DNA from: Streptomyces sp. 135
Lineage (GTDB): Bacteria > Actinomycetota > Actinomycetes > Streptomycetales > Streptomycetaceae
DNA length: 64,000 nt
Direction of reading: 5' to 3'
Assembly: GCF_020026305.1 (NCBI RefSeq)
Contig: NZ_CP075691.1
Location: 5,642,001 to 5,706,000, forward strand
A program made the translations under genes and the position numbers. A model generated the notes under the pieces. That model was not told where the DNA came from. It searched no databases and saw only the letters and a program-made list of their open reading frames with translations. Below are positions 1 to 8,916 of this stretch, one piece after another. Numbering within the stretch: the stretch's first letter is position 1; every line of letters begins with the position of its first letter.

Positions 1-827
1 AGCATCCACACCGGCAGGATCGAGGCGATGAAGCCGTACGCGACCAGCCAGATGACCAGCGTCGAGGGCGCGAGCGTGAAGGTGTCCGCGAGCGAGGACT
101 CGGCGACCCAGCGCCCGGCGACCAGCGCGACAAGCAGCAGCGCGATGCCGATGAGGGAGACCTCGCTGACCCGCCCCGGGCGCAGCACCCGCAGGTAGAA
201 ACCCATGAGCAGGGCGATCGGGATGGTCATCGCGATGGAGAAGGTGCCCCACGGCGACTCGGCGAGCGCGTTGACGATGACGAGCGCGAGCACCCCGAGC
301 AGGATGATCATGATGGCGAACGCGGCGAGCAGCGCGGCGGCCCCGCCGAACGGCCCGATCTCGTCCCGCGCCATCTGCCCGAGCGACTTGCCGTCCCGCC
401 GCGTCGAGAAGAACAGCACGACCATGTCCTGCACGGCGCCCGCGAAGATCACGCCGACGACGATCCAGATGGTGCCCGGCAGATACCCCATCTGGGCGGC
501 GAGGACGGGCCCCACCAGCGGCCCCGCGCCCGCGATCGCCGCGAAGTGGTGGCCGAGCAGCACGCGCCGGTCGGTCGGATGGAAGTCGATGCCGTTGTCG
601 AGCCGCTCGGCGGGCGTCGCGCGGGTCCGGTCGACCTTCAGGACCTTGTACGCGATGAACTTGGAGTAGAAGCGGTACGCGATGGCGTACGAGCCGAGGG
701 CCGCCGCCACCATCCAGGCGGCCGACACCTCCTCGTCGCGCGCGAGCGCCAGGACGGTCCAGCCCGCGGCGCCGACCAGCGCGACGAGGGTCCAGACGAC
801 GATGGATCGGGGTTCTGCTCTGCGCAC
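1..827 (-). CDS. cstA: CstA-family carbon starvation protein (peptide/pyruvate transporter), 3' end outside the window
   Basis: Reading the minus strand from GTG 827 gives a hydrophobic protein of at least 275 residues that runs off the left edge. It has the CstA hallmarks: an early helix, then ATPAERLDNGIDFHPTD, GHHFAAIAGAGPLVGP and a GAVQDM segment, followed by several transmembrane helices. The family imports peptides or pyruvate during carbon starvation. GTG 827 is chosen because GGGAGG lies just upstream; the ATG at 850 is out of frame. It is divergent from nothing on its right: dasR ends 114 nt away on the same strand. The truncation is due to the window boundary. Confidence 0.9.
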   Translation of the reverse strand, partial: MRRAEPRSIVVWTLVALVGAAGWTVLALARDEEVSAAWMVAAALGSYAIAYRFYSKFIAYKVLKVDRTRATPAERLDNGIDFHPTDRRVLLGHHFAAIAGAGPLVGPVLAAQMGYLPGTIWIVVGVIFAGAVQDMVVLFFSTRRDGKSLGQMARDEIGPFGGAAALLAAFAIMIILLGVLALVIVNALAESPWGTFSIAMTIPIALLMGFYLRVLRPGRVSEVSLIGIALLLVALVAGRWVAESSLADTFTLAPSTLVIWLVAYGFIASILPVWM

Positions 828-941
828 CGGGTCGTCCTCCCGTTCACCATGCGATGACGTTCATCGTGCGAAGACGTTCATGCGATGACGGGAGGAACGT
901 AGAGCAGTGAGGTGATCCGCGCCAGACCCCCGGTGCGCGGG

Positions 942-1724
942 TCAGTCCGTGGGGCGCTTGAGGCGGGCCACGAACTTGTAGCGGTCGCCGCGGTAGACCG
1001 AGCGCACCCACTCCACCGGCCGGCCCGCGGCGTCCAGCGAGTGCCGGGACAGCAGCAGCATCGGCAGGCCGACGTCGGTGCCGAGCAGGCCCGCCTCGCG
1101 CGGGGTGGCCAGCGACGTCTCGATGGTCTCCTCGGCCTCGGCGAGACGTACGTCGTACACCTCGGCGAGGGCCGTGTAGAGGGAGGTGTACTTGACCAGG
1201 GAGCGGCGCAGCGCCGGGAAGCGCTTCGCCGACAGGTGCGTGGTCTCGATGGCCATGGCCTCGCCGTTGGCCAGGCGCAGCCGCTCGATGCGCAGGACGC
1301 GGCCGCCCGCGCCGATGTCGAGCAGTCCGGCGAGGGTGTCGTCGGCGGTGATGTAGCCGACGTCCAGGAGCTGCGAGGTGGGCTCGAGGCCCTGCGCCCG
1401 CATGTCCTCGGTGTACGAGGTGAGTTGGAGGGCCTGCGACACCTTCGGCTTGGCGACGAAGGTGCCCTTGCCCTGGATCCGCTCCAGGCGGCCCTCGACG
1501 ACCAGCTCCTGCAAGGCCTGGCGGACCGTGGTGCGGGAGGTGTCGAACTCGGCGGCGAGCGTACGCTCCGGGGGGACGGGGGTGCCGGGCGGCAGCGTCT
1601 CCGTCATGTCGAGCAAGTGCCGCTTCAGGCGGTAGTACTTGGGCACGCGCGCGGTGCGGCCGACGCTGGGGGCCTCCGAAGACGTGCCCCCGTCGGTCCC
1701 AGTACTGCCCGCTTCGGTGCCCAT
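942..1724 (-). CDS. dasR: DasR, GntR/HutC-family global regulator of N-acetylglucosamine metabolism
   Basis: 260 residues. The N-terminal winged helix-turn-helix carries the GntR signature (PPERTLAAEFDTSRTTVRQ, then GRLERIQGKGTF) and is followed by a UTRA/HutC effector domain that in DasR senses glucosamine-6-phosphate or GlcNAc-6-phosphate. From family knowledge DasR represses chitin/GlcNAc uptake, aminosugar catabolism, development and antibiotic genes by binding dre sites. The ATG at 1724 is preferred over the upstream GTG at 1796 because GGGAAGGGTGG precedes it and the length then matches known DasR (about 254 aa). It is divergent from dasA, sharing a 286-nt region that holds two dre-like palindromes. 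Confidence 0.96.
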   Translation of the reverse strand: MGTEAGSTGTDGGTSSEAPSVGRTARVPKYYRLKRHLLDMTETLPPGTPVPPERTLAAEFDTSRTTVRQALQELVVEGRLERIQGKGTFVAKPKVSQALQLTSYTEDMRAQGLEPTSQLLDVGYITADDTLAGLLDIGAGGRVLRIERLRLANGEAMAIETTHLSAKRFPALRRSLVKYTSLYTALAEVYDVRLAEAEETIETSLATPREAGLLGTDVGLPMLLLSRHSLDAAGRPVEWVRSVYRGDRYKFVARLKRPTD

Positions 1725-1881
1725 GGCCACCCTTCCCGGCTCCTGTGCTGCTGCCGTCACCGGCTCCTCCGTCTGTCGCGGCTCACATCGTGGCACGGTA
1801 CGGGCCGAGCAAGTCTTACTCGCTCAGGTGTCGGTCCGATAACGGACGCGACAGCCCTTCTTATACACCCTTGACACCCCT

Positions 1882-1897
1882 AAAGGTCTAGGCCAAG
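1882..1897. promoter_or_regulatory. weak dre-like DasR site
   Basis: AAAGGTCTAGGCCAAG matches 11 of 16 positions of the DasR consensus ACTGGTCTAGACCACT, with the central GGTCTAG-CCA core intact. It lies 24 bp (start to start) from the strong site at 1906, so DasR could bind both. Sequence-based call only. Confidence 0.5.
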
Positions 1898-1905
1898 CTC
1901 CCCGT

Positions 1906-1921
1906 ACTGGTCTACACCATT
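1906..1921. promoter_or_regulatory. dre (DasR operator) upstream of dasA
   Basis: ACTGGTCTACACCATT is a near-consensus DasR-responsive element in the dasR-dasA divergent region, 90 nt upstream of the dasA start codon. DasR is expected to repress dasABC here and be released by phosphorylated aminosugars. The position agrees with the dre known upstream of dasA in S. coelicolor. Confidence 0.9.
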
Positions 1922-2010
1922 AAAGACCAGGTTCCAGTCCCACGGGCAGATCTCGGTCCATCAGGTCGCTGCGGGTGGGGGGTTGACTGGCATCCCTTGA
2001 GGAGGGTGAC

Positions 2011-3285
2011 GTGAAGCGCAAGCTCATAGCGGCCATCGGTGTCGCGGGCATGTTGGTCTCGGTCGCGGCGTGCGGCAGTGACGACGGGGACAAGAAGTCC
2101 GGCGGGGCCGACGGCTTCAAGGGCGAGACGCTGACGCTCTGGGCGATGGACGGTTCGACACCGGACAAGTGGCAGAAGGATGTCACGGCGGCCTTTGAGA
2201 AGAAGACCGGCGCGAAGCTGAAGTTCGAGGTCCAGCAGTGGAACGGCATTCAGCAGAAGCTGACCACGGCCCTCTCCGAGGAGAACCCGCCGGACGTCTT
2301 CGAGATCGGCAACACCCAGACCGCCGCGTACGCCAAGACGGGCGGCCTCGCCGAGCTGGGTGACCTCAAGGAGTCGATCGGCGCCGACTGGACCGAGTCG
2401 ATGAACAAGGCCTCGGTCATCGACGGCAAGCAGTACGCCGCCCCGTGGTTCGTCCTCAACCGCGTCGTGATCTACAACAAGAAGATCTGGGCCGAAGCCG
2501 GCATCAAGGACACCCCCAAGACCCGCGAAGAGTTCCTCAAGGACCTCAAGCAGATCGGCGCGAAGACCGACGCCGAGCCGATCTACATGCCGGGCCAGTT
2601 CTGGTACCACTTCGTCGGCCTGACCATCGGCGAGGGCGCCGAGCTGGTCAAGAAGGACGGCGACAAGTACGTCTCCAACCTGGCCGACCCCAAGGTCGCC
2701 AAGGCCATGGAGACGTACCAGGAGTTCCAGAAGCTCTCCAAGGCCCCCAAGAACAAGGACGAGGCCACCCCGCAGCAGGGCGAGGTCTTCGGCAAGGGCA
2801 AGACCGCCACGTTCATCGGCATGCCGTGGGAGGCGGACCTCGCGATCAAGACGGACAAGAAGATCGCGAAGGACATCGGCTACTTCACGATCCCGGGCGC
2901 CACGGCCGACAAGCCCGAGGGCGTCTTCCTCGGCGGCTCCAACCTCGCCGTCGCCGCGACCAGCAAGAAGCAGGAGCTGGCCAAGGAGTTCCTGAAGATC
3001 GCGCTGTCCGACAAGTTCGAGGGTCAGTTCGCCAAGGAAGGCGGCGTCATCCCGAACAAGGAGTCGCTGGAGTCCGCCCTCAAGGGCAACCCGGCCGCCA
3101 AGGCCATGACCCCGGCCACCCCCGGCGGCGGCATCACCCCGCTGATCCCGGAGTGGGGCGCGGTCGAGAACCCGCCGAACCCGATCAAGAACTACATGAC
3201 CGCGGTGCTCAACGGTAAGTCGCCGGCCGCCGCCGCCGAGCAGGTCGAGGGCGAGCTGAACAAGCGCCTGTCGCAGAAGCAGTAA
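2011..3285 (+). CDS. dasA: DasA, chitobiose/N-acetylglucosamine-binding lipoprotein of an ABC importer
   Basis: 424 residues. A lipoprotein signal peptide ends in the lipobox SVAAC (Cys21), followed by a flexible acidic linker and a type-1 solute-binding fold (sugar-binding, extracellular). The GTG start has GGAGG 6 nt upstream. From family knowledge DasA binds chitobiose (and GlcNAc oligomers) outside the membrane and delivers it to DasB-DasC; the shared ATPase MsiK is encoded elsewhere. It is the first gene of dasABC, under the dre at 1906. A strong hairpin after the stop codon may keep the binding protein in excess over the permeases. Confidence 0.95.
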   Translation: MKRKLIAAIGVAGMLVSVAACGSDDGDKKSGGADGFKGETLTLWAMDGSTPDKWQKDVTAAFEKKTGAKLKFEVQQWNGIQQKLTTALSEENPPDVFEIGNTQTAAYAKTGGLAELGDLKESIGADWTESMNKASVIDGKQYAAPWFVLNRVVIYNKKIWAEAGIKDTPKTREEFLKDLKQIGAKTDAEPIYMPGQFWYHFVGLTIGEGAELVKKDGDKYVSNLADPKVAKAMETYQEFQKLSKAPKNKDEATPQQGEVFGKGKTATFIGMPWEADLAIKTDKKIAKDIGYFTIPGATADKPEGVFLGGSNLAVAATSKKQELAKEFLKIALSDKFEGQFAKEGGVIPNKESLESALKGNPAAKAMTPATPGGGITPLIPEWGAVENPPNPIKNYMTAVLNGKSPAAAAEQVEGELNKRLSQKQ

Positions 3286-3297
3286 GGACGCTCCTCT

Positions 3298-3338
3298 TGC
3301 CGGGGGCGGCGGGTGACACGCCCTCGCCGCCCCCGGCA
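3298..3338 (+). terminator. intercistronic hairpin between dasA and dasB
   Basis: A 12-bp perfect stem (TGCCGGGGGCGG at 3298-3309 paired with 3327-3338) begins 12 nt after the dasA stop codon, with no T-tract. Such hairpins after binding-protein genes usually stabilise the upstream message or attenuate read-through into the permease genes. Confidence 0.75.
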
Positions 3339-3358
3339 CACCTCTGCGTACCGCCGCG

Positions 3359-4372
3359 ATGCCCACGAAAGAGATGGCGAGCATGACCGTGCAGAAGACC
3401 GAACGGCCGCCCTCCGGCCCGACGGAGGTGCAGACACCTGACGGCGGACCACGACCACGTGGCCCGCGCGCGACCACAGGGCGTCTCGCCGGCCTGACGC
3501 CCTATCTGCTCCTGGCCCCCGCGATCGTCGCCACCCTGCTGCTGCTCGGCTGGCCGCTGGTCAACAACGGGATCCTCTCGTTCCAGAACCTCAACATGAG
3601 GCAGTTCATTCTGCACCTCACGGAGTGGAACGGATTCGACAACTACAAGGAGGTCCTCACCGGCGAGGACTTCTGGCGGGTCACCGGCCGCTCGGTGGCC
3701 TTCACCGCCGCCAACGTCGTGCTGATCATGATCCTCGGCACGCTGGTCGGTCTGCTGCTCGCCCGGCTCGGCCGGAAGATGCGCACGCTGCTCCTCGTCG
3801 GGCTCGTCCTCGCCTGGGCGATGCCCGTCGTCGCGTCGACCACCGTCTACCAGTGGCTGTTCGCACAGCGTTTCGGCGTCATCAACTGGGTACTCGCCAA
3901 GGTCGGCTTCGAGTCGATGGCCGACCACGACTGGCTGGCCACGCAGTACTCGACCTTCTTCGTGGTGCTGCTCCTGATCGTCTGGCAGTCGATCCCCTTC
4001 GTGGCGATCAACCTCTACGCCGCCACGACGACCATCCCCAAGGAGCTGTACGAGGCCGCCTCGCTGGACGGCGCGGGCGCCTGGAAGCAGTTCACCTCGG
4101 TGACCATGCCGTACCTGCGGCCCTTCCTCTACGCCACGACGTTCCTGGAGATCATCTGGGTCTTCAAGGCGTTCGTCCAGGTCTTCACCCTCAACGAGGG
4201 CGGCCCGGACCGGCTCACCGAGATCCTGCCCGTCTACGCCTACATCGAGGGCATGGGCAACCAGCACTTCGGCATGGGCGCCGCGATCGCGATGCTCACC
4301 ATCGTCATCCTGCTGGCCATCACCTCGTACTACCTGCGGATCGTGCTCAAGCAAGAGGAGGACGAGCTGTGA
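3359..4372 (+). CDS. dasB: DasB, ABC sugar importer permease
   Basis: 337 residues with a cytoplasmic Pro/Arg-rich N-terminus and about six transmembrane helices. The MalF/UgpA-type EAA loop is visible as ELYEAASLDGAGAWKQF, the ATPase contact site. It forms the heterodimeric membrane channel with DasC for chitobiose/GlcNAc uptake. Two in-frame ATGs are possible (3359 and 3383); neither has a strong ribosome-binding site. The stop codon overlaps the dasC start by GTGA, indicating translational coupling. Confidence 0.93.
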   Translation: MPTKEMASMTVQKTERPPSGPTEVQTPDGGPRPRGPRATTGRLAGLTPYLLLAPAIVATLLLLGWPLVNNGILSFQNLNMRQFILHLTEWNGFDNYKEVLTGEDFWRVTGRSVAFTAANVVLIMILGTLVGLLLARLGRKMRTLLLVGLVLAWAMPVVASTTVYQWLFAQRFGVINWVLAKVGFESMADHDWLATQYSTFFVVLLLIVWQSIPFVAINLYAATTTIPKELYEAASLDGAGAWKQFTSVTMPYLRPFLYATTFLEIIWVFKAFVQVFTLNEGGPDRLTEILPVYAYIEGMGNQHFGMGAAIAMLTIVILLAITSYYLRIVLKQEEDEL

Positions 4373-5199
4373 AGCGCTCGCCGCTGGGCCGGATCTGGCC
4401 CAATCTGACCGCCGTCGTTCTCTTCCTGCTCTTCACCTTCCCCGTCTACTGGATGTTCGCGACGGCCTTCAAGCCGACCGGCGACATCATCAGCGAGGAC
4501 CCGGTCTGGTTCCCGACCGACGCCACGTTCGAGCACTTCAGGACGGCCATGGCCGCCGACCACTTCTGGACCATGGTCGGCAACTCCATCACCGTCACGG
4601 TCTGCGCGGTCGTCTTCTCGCTCATCATCGGCGTCACCGCGGCGTTCGCACTCGCCCGGATGCGCTTCAAGGGGCGGCGCGGCTTCATCATCGGCTTCAT
4701 GCTCGCCCAGATGGCGCCCTGGGAAGTCATGGTCATCGCCATCTACATGATCGTGCGCGACGCGGACATGCTGAACAGCCTGATCCCGCTCACCCTCTTC
4801 TACATGGTGATGATCCTGCCCTTCACCCTCCTGACGCTGCGCGGCTTCGTCGCCGCCGTGCCCAAGGAGCTGGAGGAGTCCGCGATGGTCGACGGCTGTA
4901 CCCGCATGCAGGCCTTCCGCCGGGTGATCCTGCCGCTGCTCGCGCCGGGCCTCATGGCGACCTCGCTCTTCGGCTTCATCACCGCCTGGAACGAGTTCCC
5001 CCTGGTCCTCGTGCTCAACAAGGAAGCGGACGCCAAGACGCTGCCGGTGTGGCTCTCCAGCTTCCAGACCGCCTTCGGCGACGACTGGGGCGCCACCATG
5101 GCCGCGGCCTCCCTCTTCGCCCTCCCGATCCTGATCCTCTTCGTCTTCCTGCAGCGCAGGGCCGTCAGCGGCCTGACCGACGGCGCAGTGAAGGGATAA
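4369..5199 (+). CDS. dasC: DasC, ABC sugar importer permease
   Basis: 276 residues, MalG-type permease with six predicted transmembrane helices and the EAA motif ELEESAMVDGCTRMQAF. Start GTG 4369 overlaps the dasB stop codon in a GTGA arrangement. It pairs with DasB in the membrane. dasD follows after 6 nt, so dasA-B-C-D look like one transcription unit. Confidence 0.93.
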   Translation: MKRSPLGRIWPNLTAVVLFLLFTFPVYWMFATAFKPTGDIISEDPVWFPTDATFEHFRTAMAADHFWTMVGNSITVTVCAVVFSLIIGVTAAFALARMRFKGRRGFIIGFMLAQMAPWEVMVIAIYMIVRDADMLNSLIPLTLFYMVMILPFTLLTLRGFVAAVPKELEESAMVDGCTRMQAFRRVILPLLAPGLMATSLFGFITAWNEFPLVLVLNKEADAKTLPVWLSSFQTAFGDDWGATMAAASLFALPILILFVFLQRRAVSGLTDGAVKG

Positions 5200-5205
5200 C
5201 GCCTG

Positions 5206-6702
5206 ATGACGACACTCACGACGCCCGCCGGTGACACCCTCACCCGCAACGCCCTGGCCGTCCTCCAGCCCGGCTTCGACGGCACCACCGCGCCGGACTG
5301 GCTGCGCCGCAGGATCGGCGAGGGCCTCGCCTCGGTCGGCCTGTTCGGCCGCAACGTCGAGACCGCCGAGCAGGTGGCCGCCCTCACCGCCCAGCTGCGG
5401 GCCGAGCGCGATGACCTCCTGGTCGCCATCGACGAGGAGAGCGGCGACGTCACCCGCCTGGAGGTGCGCACCGGCTCCTCCTACCCCGGCAACCACGCCC
5501 TCGGCGCCGTCGACGACACGACGCTGACCCGTGAGGTGGCCGCCGACCTCGGCCGCCGCCTCGCGGCCTGCGGCATCAACTTCAACTGGGCGCCGTCGGC
5601 GGACGTCAACGCCAACCCCGACAACCCCGTCATCGGCGTACGCTCCTTCGGCGCCGACCCGCGGCTGGTCGCCCGGCACACCGCCGCCTACGTCGAGGGC
5701 CTCCAGTCCTCCGGCGTCGCCGCCTCCACCAAACACTTCCCGGGGCACGGCGACACCGCGGTCGACTCGCACCACTCCGTGCCGGTGATCGACGTGGACC
5801 GGGACGTGCTGAACTCCCGCGACCTCGCGCCGTTCCGCGCCGCGCTCGCCGCCGGCACGCGGGCCGTCATGAGCGCCCACATCCTCGCCCCCGCCCTGGA
5901 CCCGGAGAACCCGGGGACGGTCTCCCGCCGCATCCTCACCGACCTGCTGCGCGGCGAGTTCGGTTACGAGGGCCTGATCGTCACGGACGGCATGGACATG
6001 CAGGCCATCGCGGGCCGGTACGGCTTCGAGCGCGGCTGCGTCCTCGCCGTAGCCGCGGGCGCCGACGCGATCTGCGTGGGCGGCGGGCCCTCCGACGAGG
6101 GCACGGTGCTGCGGCTGCGGGACGCCTTCGTCGCGGCGGTGCGCTCGGGCGAACTGCCCGAGGAGCGGCTTGCCGACGCGGCGGACCGCGTGCGGGCCCT
6201 TGCCGCCTGGACTTCGGTGTCGGGCGCGGCCGAGCGTTCGGGGGGCGTGCCCGACACCGGAATCGGCCTGATCGCGGCCCGCCGCGCGCTGACGGTCACG
6301 CGCGGCGAGACCTACACGGCCCCGGTCACCGAGGCGCCCTACGTCGCCACCTTCACGCCGCTCCCGAACATCGCGGTCGGCGACGAGACCCCGTGGGGCG
6401 TCACCGCCGAGCTCGAACGCCGCCTCCCCGGCACGGCCTCGGGCAGCTTCTCCGGCGACGGCGCGGGGGCGCGGGCCCTCGCGGCGGCGGGGGAGCGCCG
6501 CATCGTGGCGGTGGTCCGCGACGCGCACCGCCACGCGTGGATGTCCTCGGCCCTGGAGACGCTGGTGGCGTCCCGCCCGGACACCGTGGTGGTGGAGATG
6601 GGCGTCCCGCAGTCCGCCCCGGTCGGCGCCCTCCACATCGCGACGCGCGGCGCGGCGCGGGTCTGCGGCGAGGCGGCGGCGGAGGTCATCACCGGCGCCT
6701 GA
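5206..6702 (+). CDS. dasD: DasD, glycoside hydrolase family 3 beta-N-acetylhexosaminidase
   Basis: 498 residues without a signal peptide, so cytoplasmic. The GH3 N-acetylglucosaminidase signature KHFPGHGDT (residues 176-184) with the following DSHH, typical of NagZ-like His/Asp general acid-base, and the nucleophile region VTDGMDM (Asp261) are present. It cleaves GlcNAc from the imported chitobiose to feed the pathway NagA-NagB. It begins 6 nt after dasC and ends at a bidirectional terminator. Confidence 0.93.
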   Translation: MTTLTTPAGDTLTRNALAVLQPGFDGTTAPDWLRRRIGEGLASVGLFGRNVETAEQVAALTAQLRAERDDLLVAIDEESGDVTRLEVRTGSSYPGNHALGAVDDTTLTREVAADLGRRLAACGINFNWAPSADVNANPDNPVIGVRSFGADPRLVARHTAAYVEGLQSSGVAASTKHFPGHGDTAVDSHHSVPVIDVDRDVLNSRDLAPFRAALAAGTRAVMSAHILAPALDPENPGTVSRRILTDLLRGEFGYEGLIVTDGMDMQAIAGRYGFERGCVLAVAAGADAICVGGGPSDEGTVLRLRDAFVAAVRSGELPEERLADAADRVRALAAWTSVSGAAERSGGVPDTGIGLIAARRALTVTRGETYTAPVTEAPYVATFTPLPNIAVGDETPWGVTAELERRLPGTASGSFSGDGAGARALAAAGERRIVAVVRDAHRHAWMSSALETLVASRPDTVVVEMGVPQSAPVGALHIATRGAARVCGEAAAEVITGA

Positions 6703-6712
6703 CCCCGCCGAC

Positions 6713-6760
6713 CGCATGTCGAAGGGGCGCCCCCGGCCGGGGGCGCCCCTTCGACATGCG
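6713..6760. terminator. bidirectional terminator between dasD and nagB
   Basis: A perfect 48-nt palindrome (24-nt arms, centre at 6736/6737) fills the gap between the convergent dasD and nagB genes. It is a very stable hairpin on either transcript. Confidence 0.92.
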
Positions 6761-6767
6761 TCATGAA

Positions 6768-7553
6768 CTACAGCCCCTGCCACCCCGGCTTGTTGGCGTA
6801 GGTGTGCCGGAAGTAGTCGGCGAGCTTCAGCTTGGACGCGGCGGCCTCGTCCACCACGACCGTGGCGTGCGGGTGCAGTTGCAGGGCCGACGCGGGGACG
6901 ACCGAGGCGACCGGCCCCTCCACCGTCGCGGCCACCGCGTCCGCCTTCCCCTCACCCGTGGCGAGCAGCACGAGGTGCCGCGCCTCCAGGATCGTGCCGA
7001 TCCCCTGGGTGATGACGTGGTGCGGGACCTGCTCGATGTCCCCGTCGAAGAAGCGCGCGTTGTCCACCCGCGTCTGCTCGGTCAGCGTCTTGATGCGCGT
7101 ACGCGACGCGAGCGAGGAGCAGGGCTCGTTGAACCCGATGTGCCCGTCGGTCCCGATCCCCAGCAGTTGGAGATCGACCCCGCCCGCTTCGGCGAGCGCC
7201 TTGTCATACGCCTCGCACGCCGCCTGGACGTCCTCGGCGCTCCCGTCCGGGCCCATGAACGCCGCCTCGCTCAGCCCGAGCGGCTCGACGACCTCGCGGA
7301 GCACCACGGAGCGGTACGACTCCGGGTGCCCGACCGGCAGCCCCACGTACTCGTCGAGCTGGCAGATCCGCGCCCGCGAGGCATCCACGGCACCGGCGGC
7401 GACCTTGGCGGCCAGCGCTTCGTAGATGGGCAGCGGGGTGGATCCGGTGGCGACACCGAGCAGGGCGTCAGGCTTACGGCGCACCAGGGCGGCCATGGCC
7501 TCCGCGATGAGCTCGCCGCCTGCCTTGGCGTCCGGGACGATGACAACTTCCAC
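6768..7553 (-). CDS. nagB: NagB, glucosamine-6-phosphate deaminase
   Basis: 261 residues. It converts glucosamine-6-phosphate to fructose-6-phosphate and ammonia in the cytoplasm. Visible motifs are the phosphate loop GVATGSTPL, the catalytic Asp in QLDEYVGL and the active-site stretch GIGTDGHIGFNEP containing the catalytic Asp/His/Glu. GTG 7553 is the start giving the standard family length; an upstream in-frame open region to 8873 is a shadow. The dre at 7591 lies about 38-53 nt upstream, so DasR should repress it directly. Confidence 0.96.
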   Translation of the reverse strand: MEVVIVPDAKAGGELIAEAMAALVRRKPDALLGVATGSTPLPIYEALAAKVAAGAVDASRARICQLDEYVGLPVGHPESYRSVVLREVVEPLGLSEAAFMGPDGSAEDVQAACEAYDKALAEAGGVDLQLLGIGTDGHIGFNEPCSSLASRTRIKTLTEQTRVDNARFFDGDIEQVPHHVITQGIGTILEARHLVLLATGEGKADAVAATVEGPVASVVPASALQLHPHATVVVDEAAASKLKLADYFRHTYANKPGWQGL

Positions 7554-7590
7554 GCTGGGCCTGCCGATCTGGAGAGGGAACTCAAGGGAC

Positions 7591-7606
7591 CGTGGTATAG
7601 ACCAAT
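7591..7606. promoter_or_regulatory. dre (DasR operator) between nagB and the SIS gene
   Basis: CGTGGTATAGACCAAT on the plus strand (ATTGGTCTATACCACG on the minus strand) matches the DasR consensus core. It sits in the 186-nt divergent region and close to the nagB start, so it could control both genes. Confidence 0.85.
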
Positions 7607-7739
7607 CTAGCAGAGCCCCGCCACCGGACCAGTCGTTTCCCGCCGTCCATGCTCCCCCCGGCGCCCGCCCGACGCCCACCGGGCAAACCCGCCCCGCCCG
7701 CAGAGGCGCCGTGCCCCGACAGCAGGGAAAGTAGGAGGC

Positions 7740-8822
7740 ATGACCGCCATGACTCCGCAGGACGCGCAGGACCCGCAGAGCGAGCGGCCCGGGCGGATCA
7801 TGGCCCGGGAGATGGCCGAACAGCCCGAGGTCCTGCGCCGCATCCTCGACACGGGCGCCCCGACGATCCACGAGATCGCCCGGCGGGTGGCCGAGCGCGG
7901 GCCCCGCTTCGTCCTGCTGACCGCACGCGGCACCTCCGACCACGCCGCGCTCTACGCGAAGTACCTCCTGGAAATCCGCCTCGGCATGCCCTGCGGCCTC
8001 GCCTCCATGTCCACCATCACGGCGTACGGCGCCAAGCCCGACCTGCGCGACGTCCTCGCCGTCACCGTCAGCCAGTCCGGCGGCTCGCCCGACCTGGTGG
8101 CCTCCACCCAGGCTGCCCGAGAGGCGGGCGCGATCACCCTGGCGGTGACCAACAACCCCGACTCGCCCCTGGCCGCCGTCTCCGAGCACCACATCGACAT
8201 CCTCGCGGGACCGGAGAGGGCGCTCCCGGCCACGAAGACGTACACCGCGTCGCTGCTCGCCCTCTATCTGTTCGTCGAGCGGCTGGGCGGCTCGGACGGC
8301 GCGGCCGCCGCCTCGCTGCCCGCACTGGCCGGCGACCTCCTCGCCCGCCAGGCCGAGGTCAAGGCCCTGGCCGCGCGCTACCGCTTCGCCGGACGCATGG
8401 TGATCACCTCCCGTGGCTACGGCTACCCGACCGCGAAGGAGGCGGCCCTGAAACTGATGGAGACCAGCTACATCCCGGCCCTCGCCTACTCCGGCGCCGA
8501 TCTGCTGCACGGCCCCCTCGCGATGGTCGACAACATCTCGCCGGTGATCGCGGTGGTGCCGGACGGCCGGGGCGGCGAGGCACTGAGGCCCGTCCTCGAC
8601 CGGCTGCGCGGCCGGGGCGCCGACCTGGTGGTCATCGGCCCGAAGGCCCAGGTCGAACAGGCCTCCGCCGGCTTCGCACTCCCCACGGACGGCGTCCCCG
8701 AAGAAGTCCAGCCGATCCTGGAGATCATCCCCCTCCAGCTCCTCGCGTACGAGGTCACGATCGCCCGCGGCCAGGACCCCGACGCTCCGCGGGCCCTCGC
8801 GAAGGTGACCGAGACCCACTGA
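7740..8822 (+). CDS. SIS-domain aminosugar isomerase-like protein (GlmS C-terminal half)
   Basis: 360 residues made of two sugar-isomerase (SIS) domains, resembling the isomerase half of GlmS but lacking the N-terminal glutaminase domain (no Cys at position 2, no class II amidotransferase). Motifs include LLTARGTSDHAA, VSQSGGSPD and the C-terminal PRALAKVTET. ATG 7740 follows TAGGAGG. Such proteins interconvert or sense phosphorylated aminosugars. It is divergent from nagB across a dre site, which supports a role in aminosugar metabolism. The exact substrate is unknown. Confidence 0.85.
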   Translation: MTAMTPQDAQDPQSERPGRIMAREMAEQPEVLRRILDTGAPTIHEIARRVAERGPRFVLLTARGTSDHAALYAKYLLEIRLGMPCGLASMSTITAYGAKPDLRDVLAVTVSQSGGSPDLVASTQAAREAGAITLAVTNNPDSPLAAVSEHHIDILAGPERALPATKTYTASLLALYLFVERLGGSDGAAAASLPALAGDLLARQAEVKALAARYRFAGRMVITSRGYGYPTAKEAALKLMETSYIPALAYSGADLLHGPLAMVDNISPVIAVVPDGRGGEALRPVLDRLRGRGADLVVIGPKAQVEQASAGFALPTDGVPEEVQPILEIIPLQLLAYEVTIARGQDPDAPRALAKVTETH

Positions 8823-8829
8823 CGGGACG

Positions 8830-8890
8830 CCGCACGGTGCACCTGTCCGTGGCCGCCGCGCCGCACGGTGCACCGCCCGTGGCCGCCGCG
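8830..8890 (+). repeat. two imperfect 30-31 bp tandem repeats
   Basis: CGCACGGTGCACC followed by CCGTGGCCGCCGCG occurs twice (about 8831-8860 and 8862-8890) in the gap between the convergent SIS and SDR genes; a third degenerate copy may follow. Function unknown. Confidence 0.6.
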
Positions 8891-8916
8891 CCGCACCCCG
8901 GAGCCGTCGTGGCCGG

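Noticed and set aside
4330..6783. An 817-codon minus-strand frame over dasC-dasD
   Set aside because: Mirror of strongly biased plus-strand genes with clear families; no domain.
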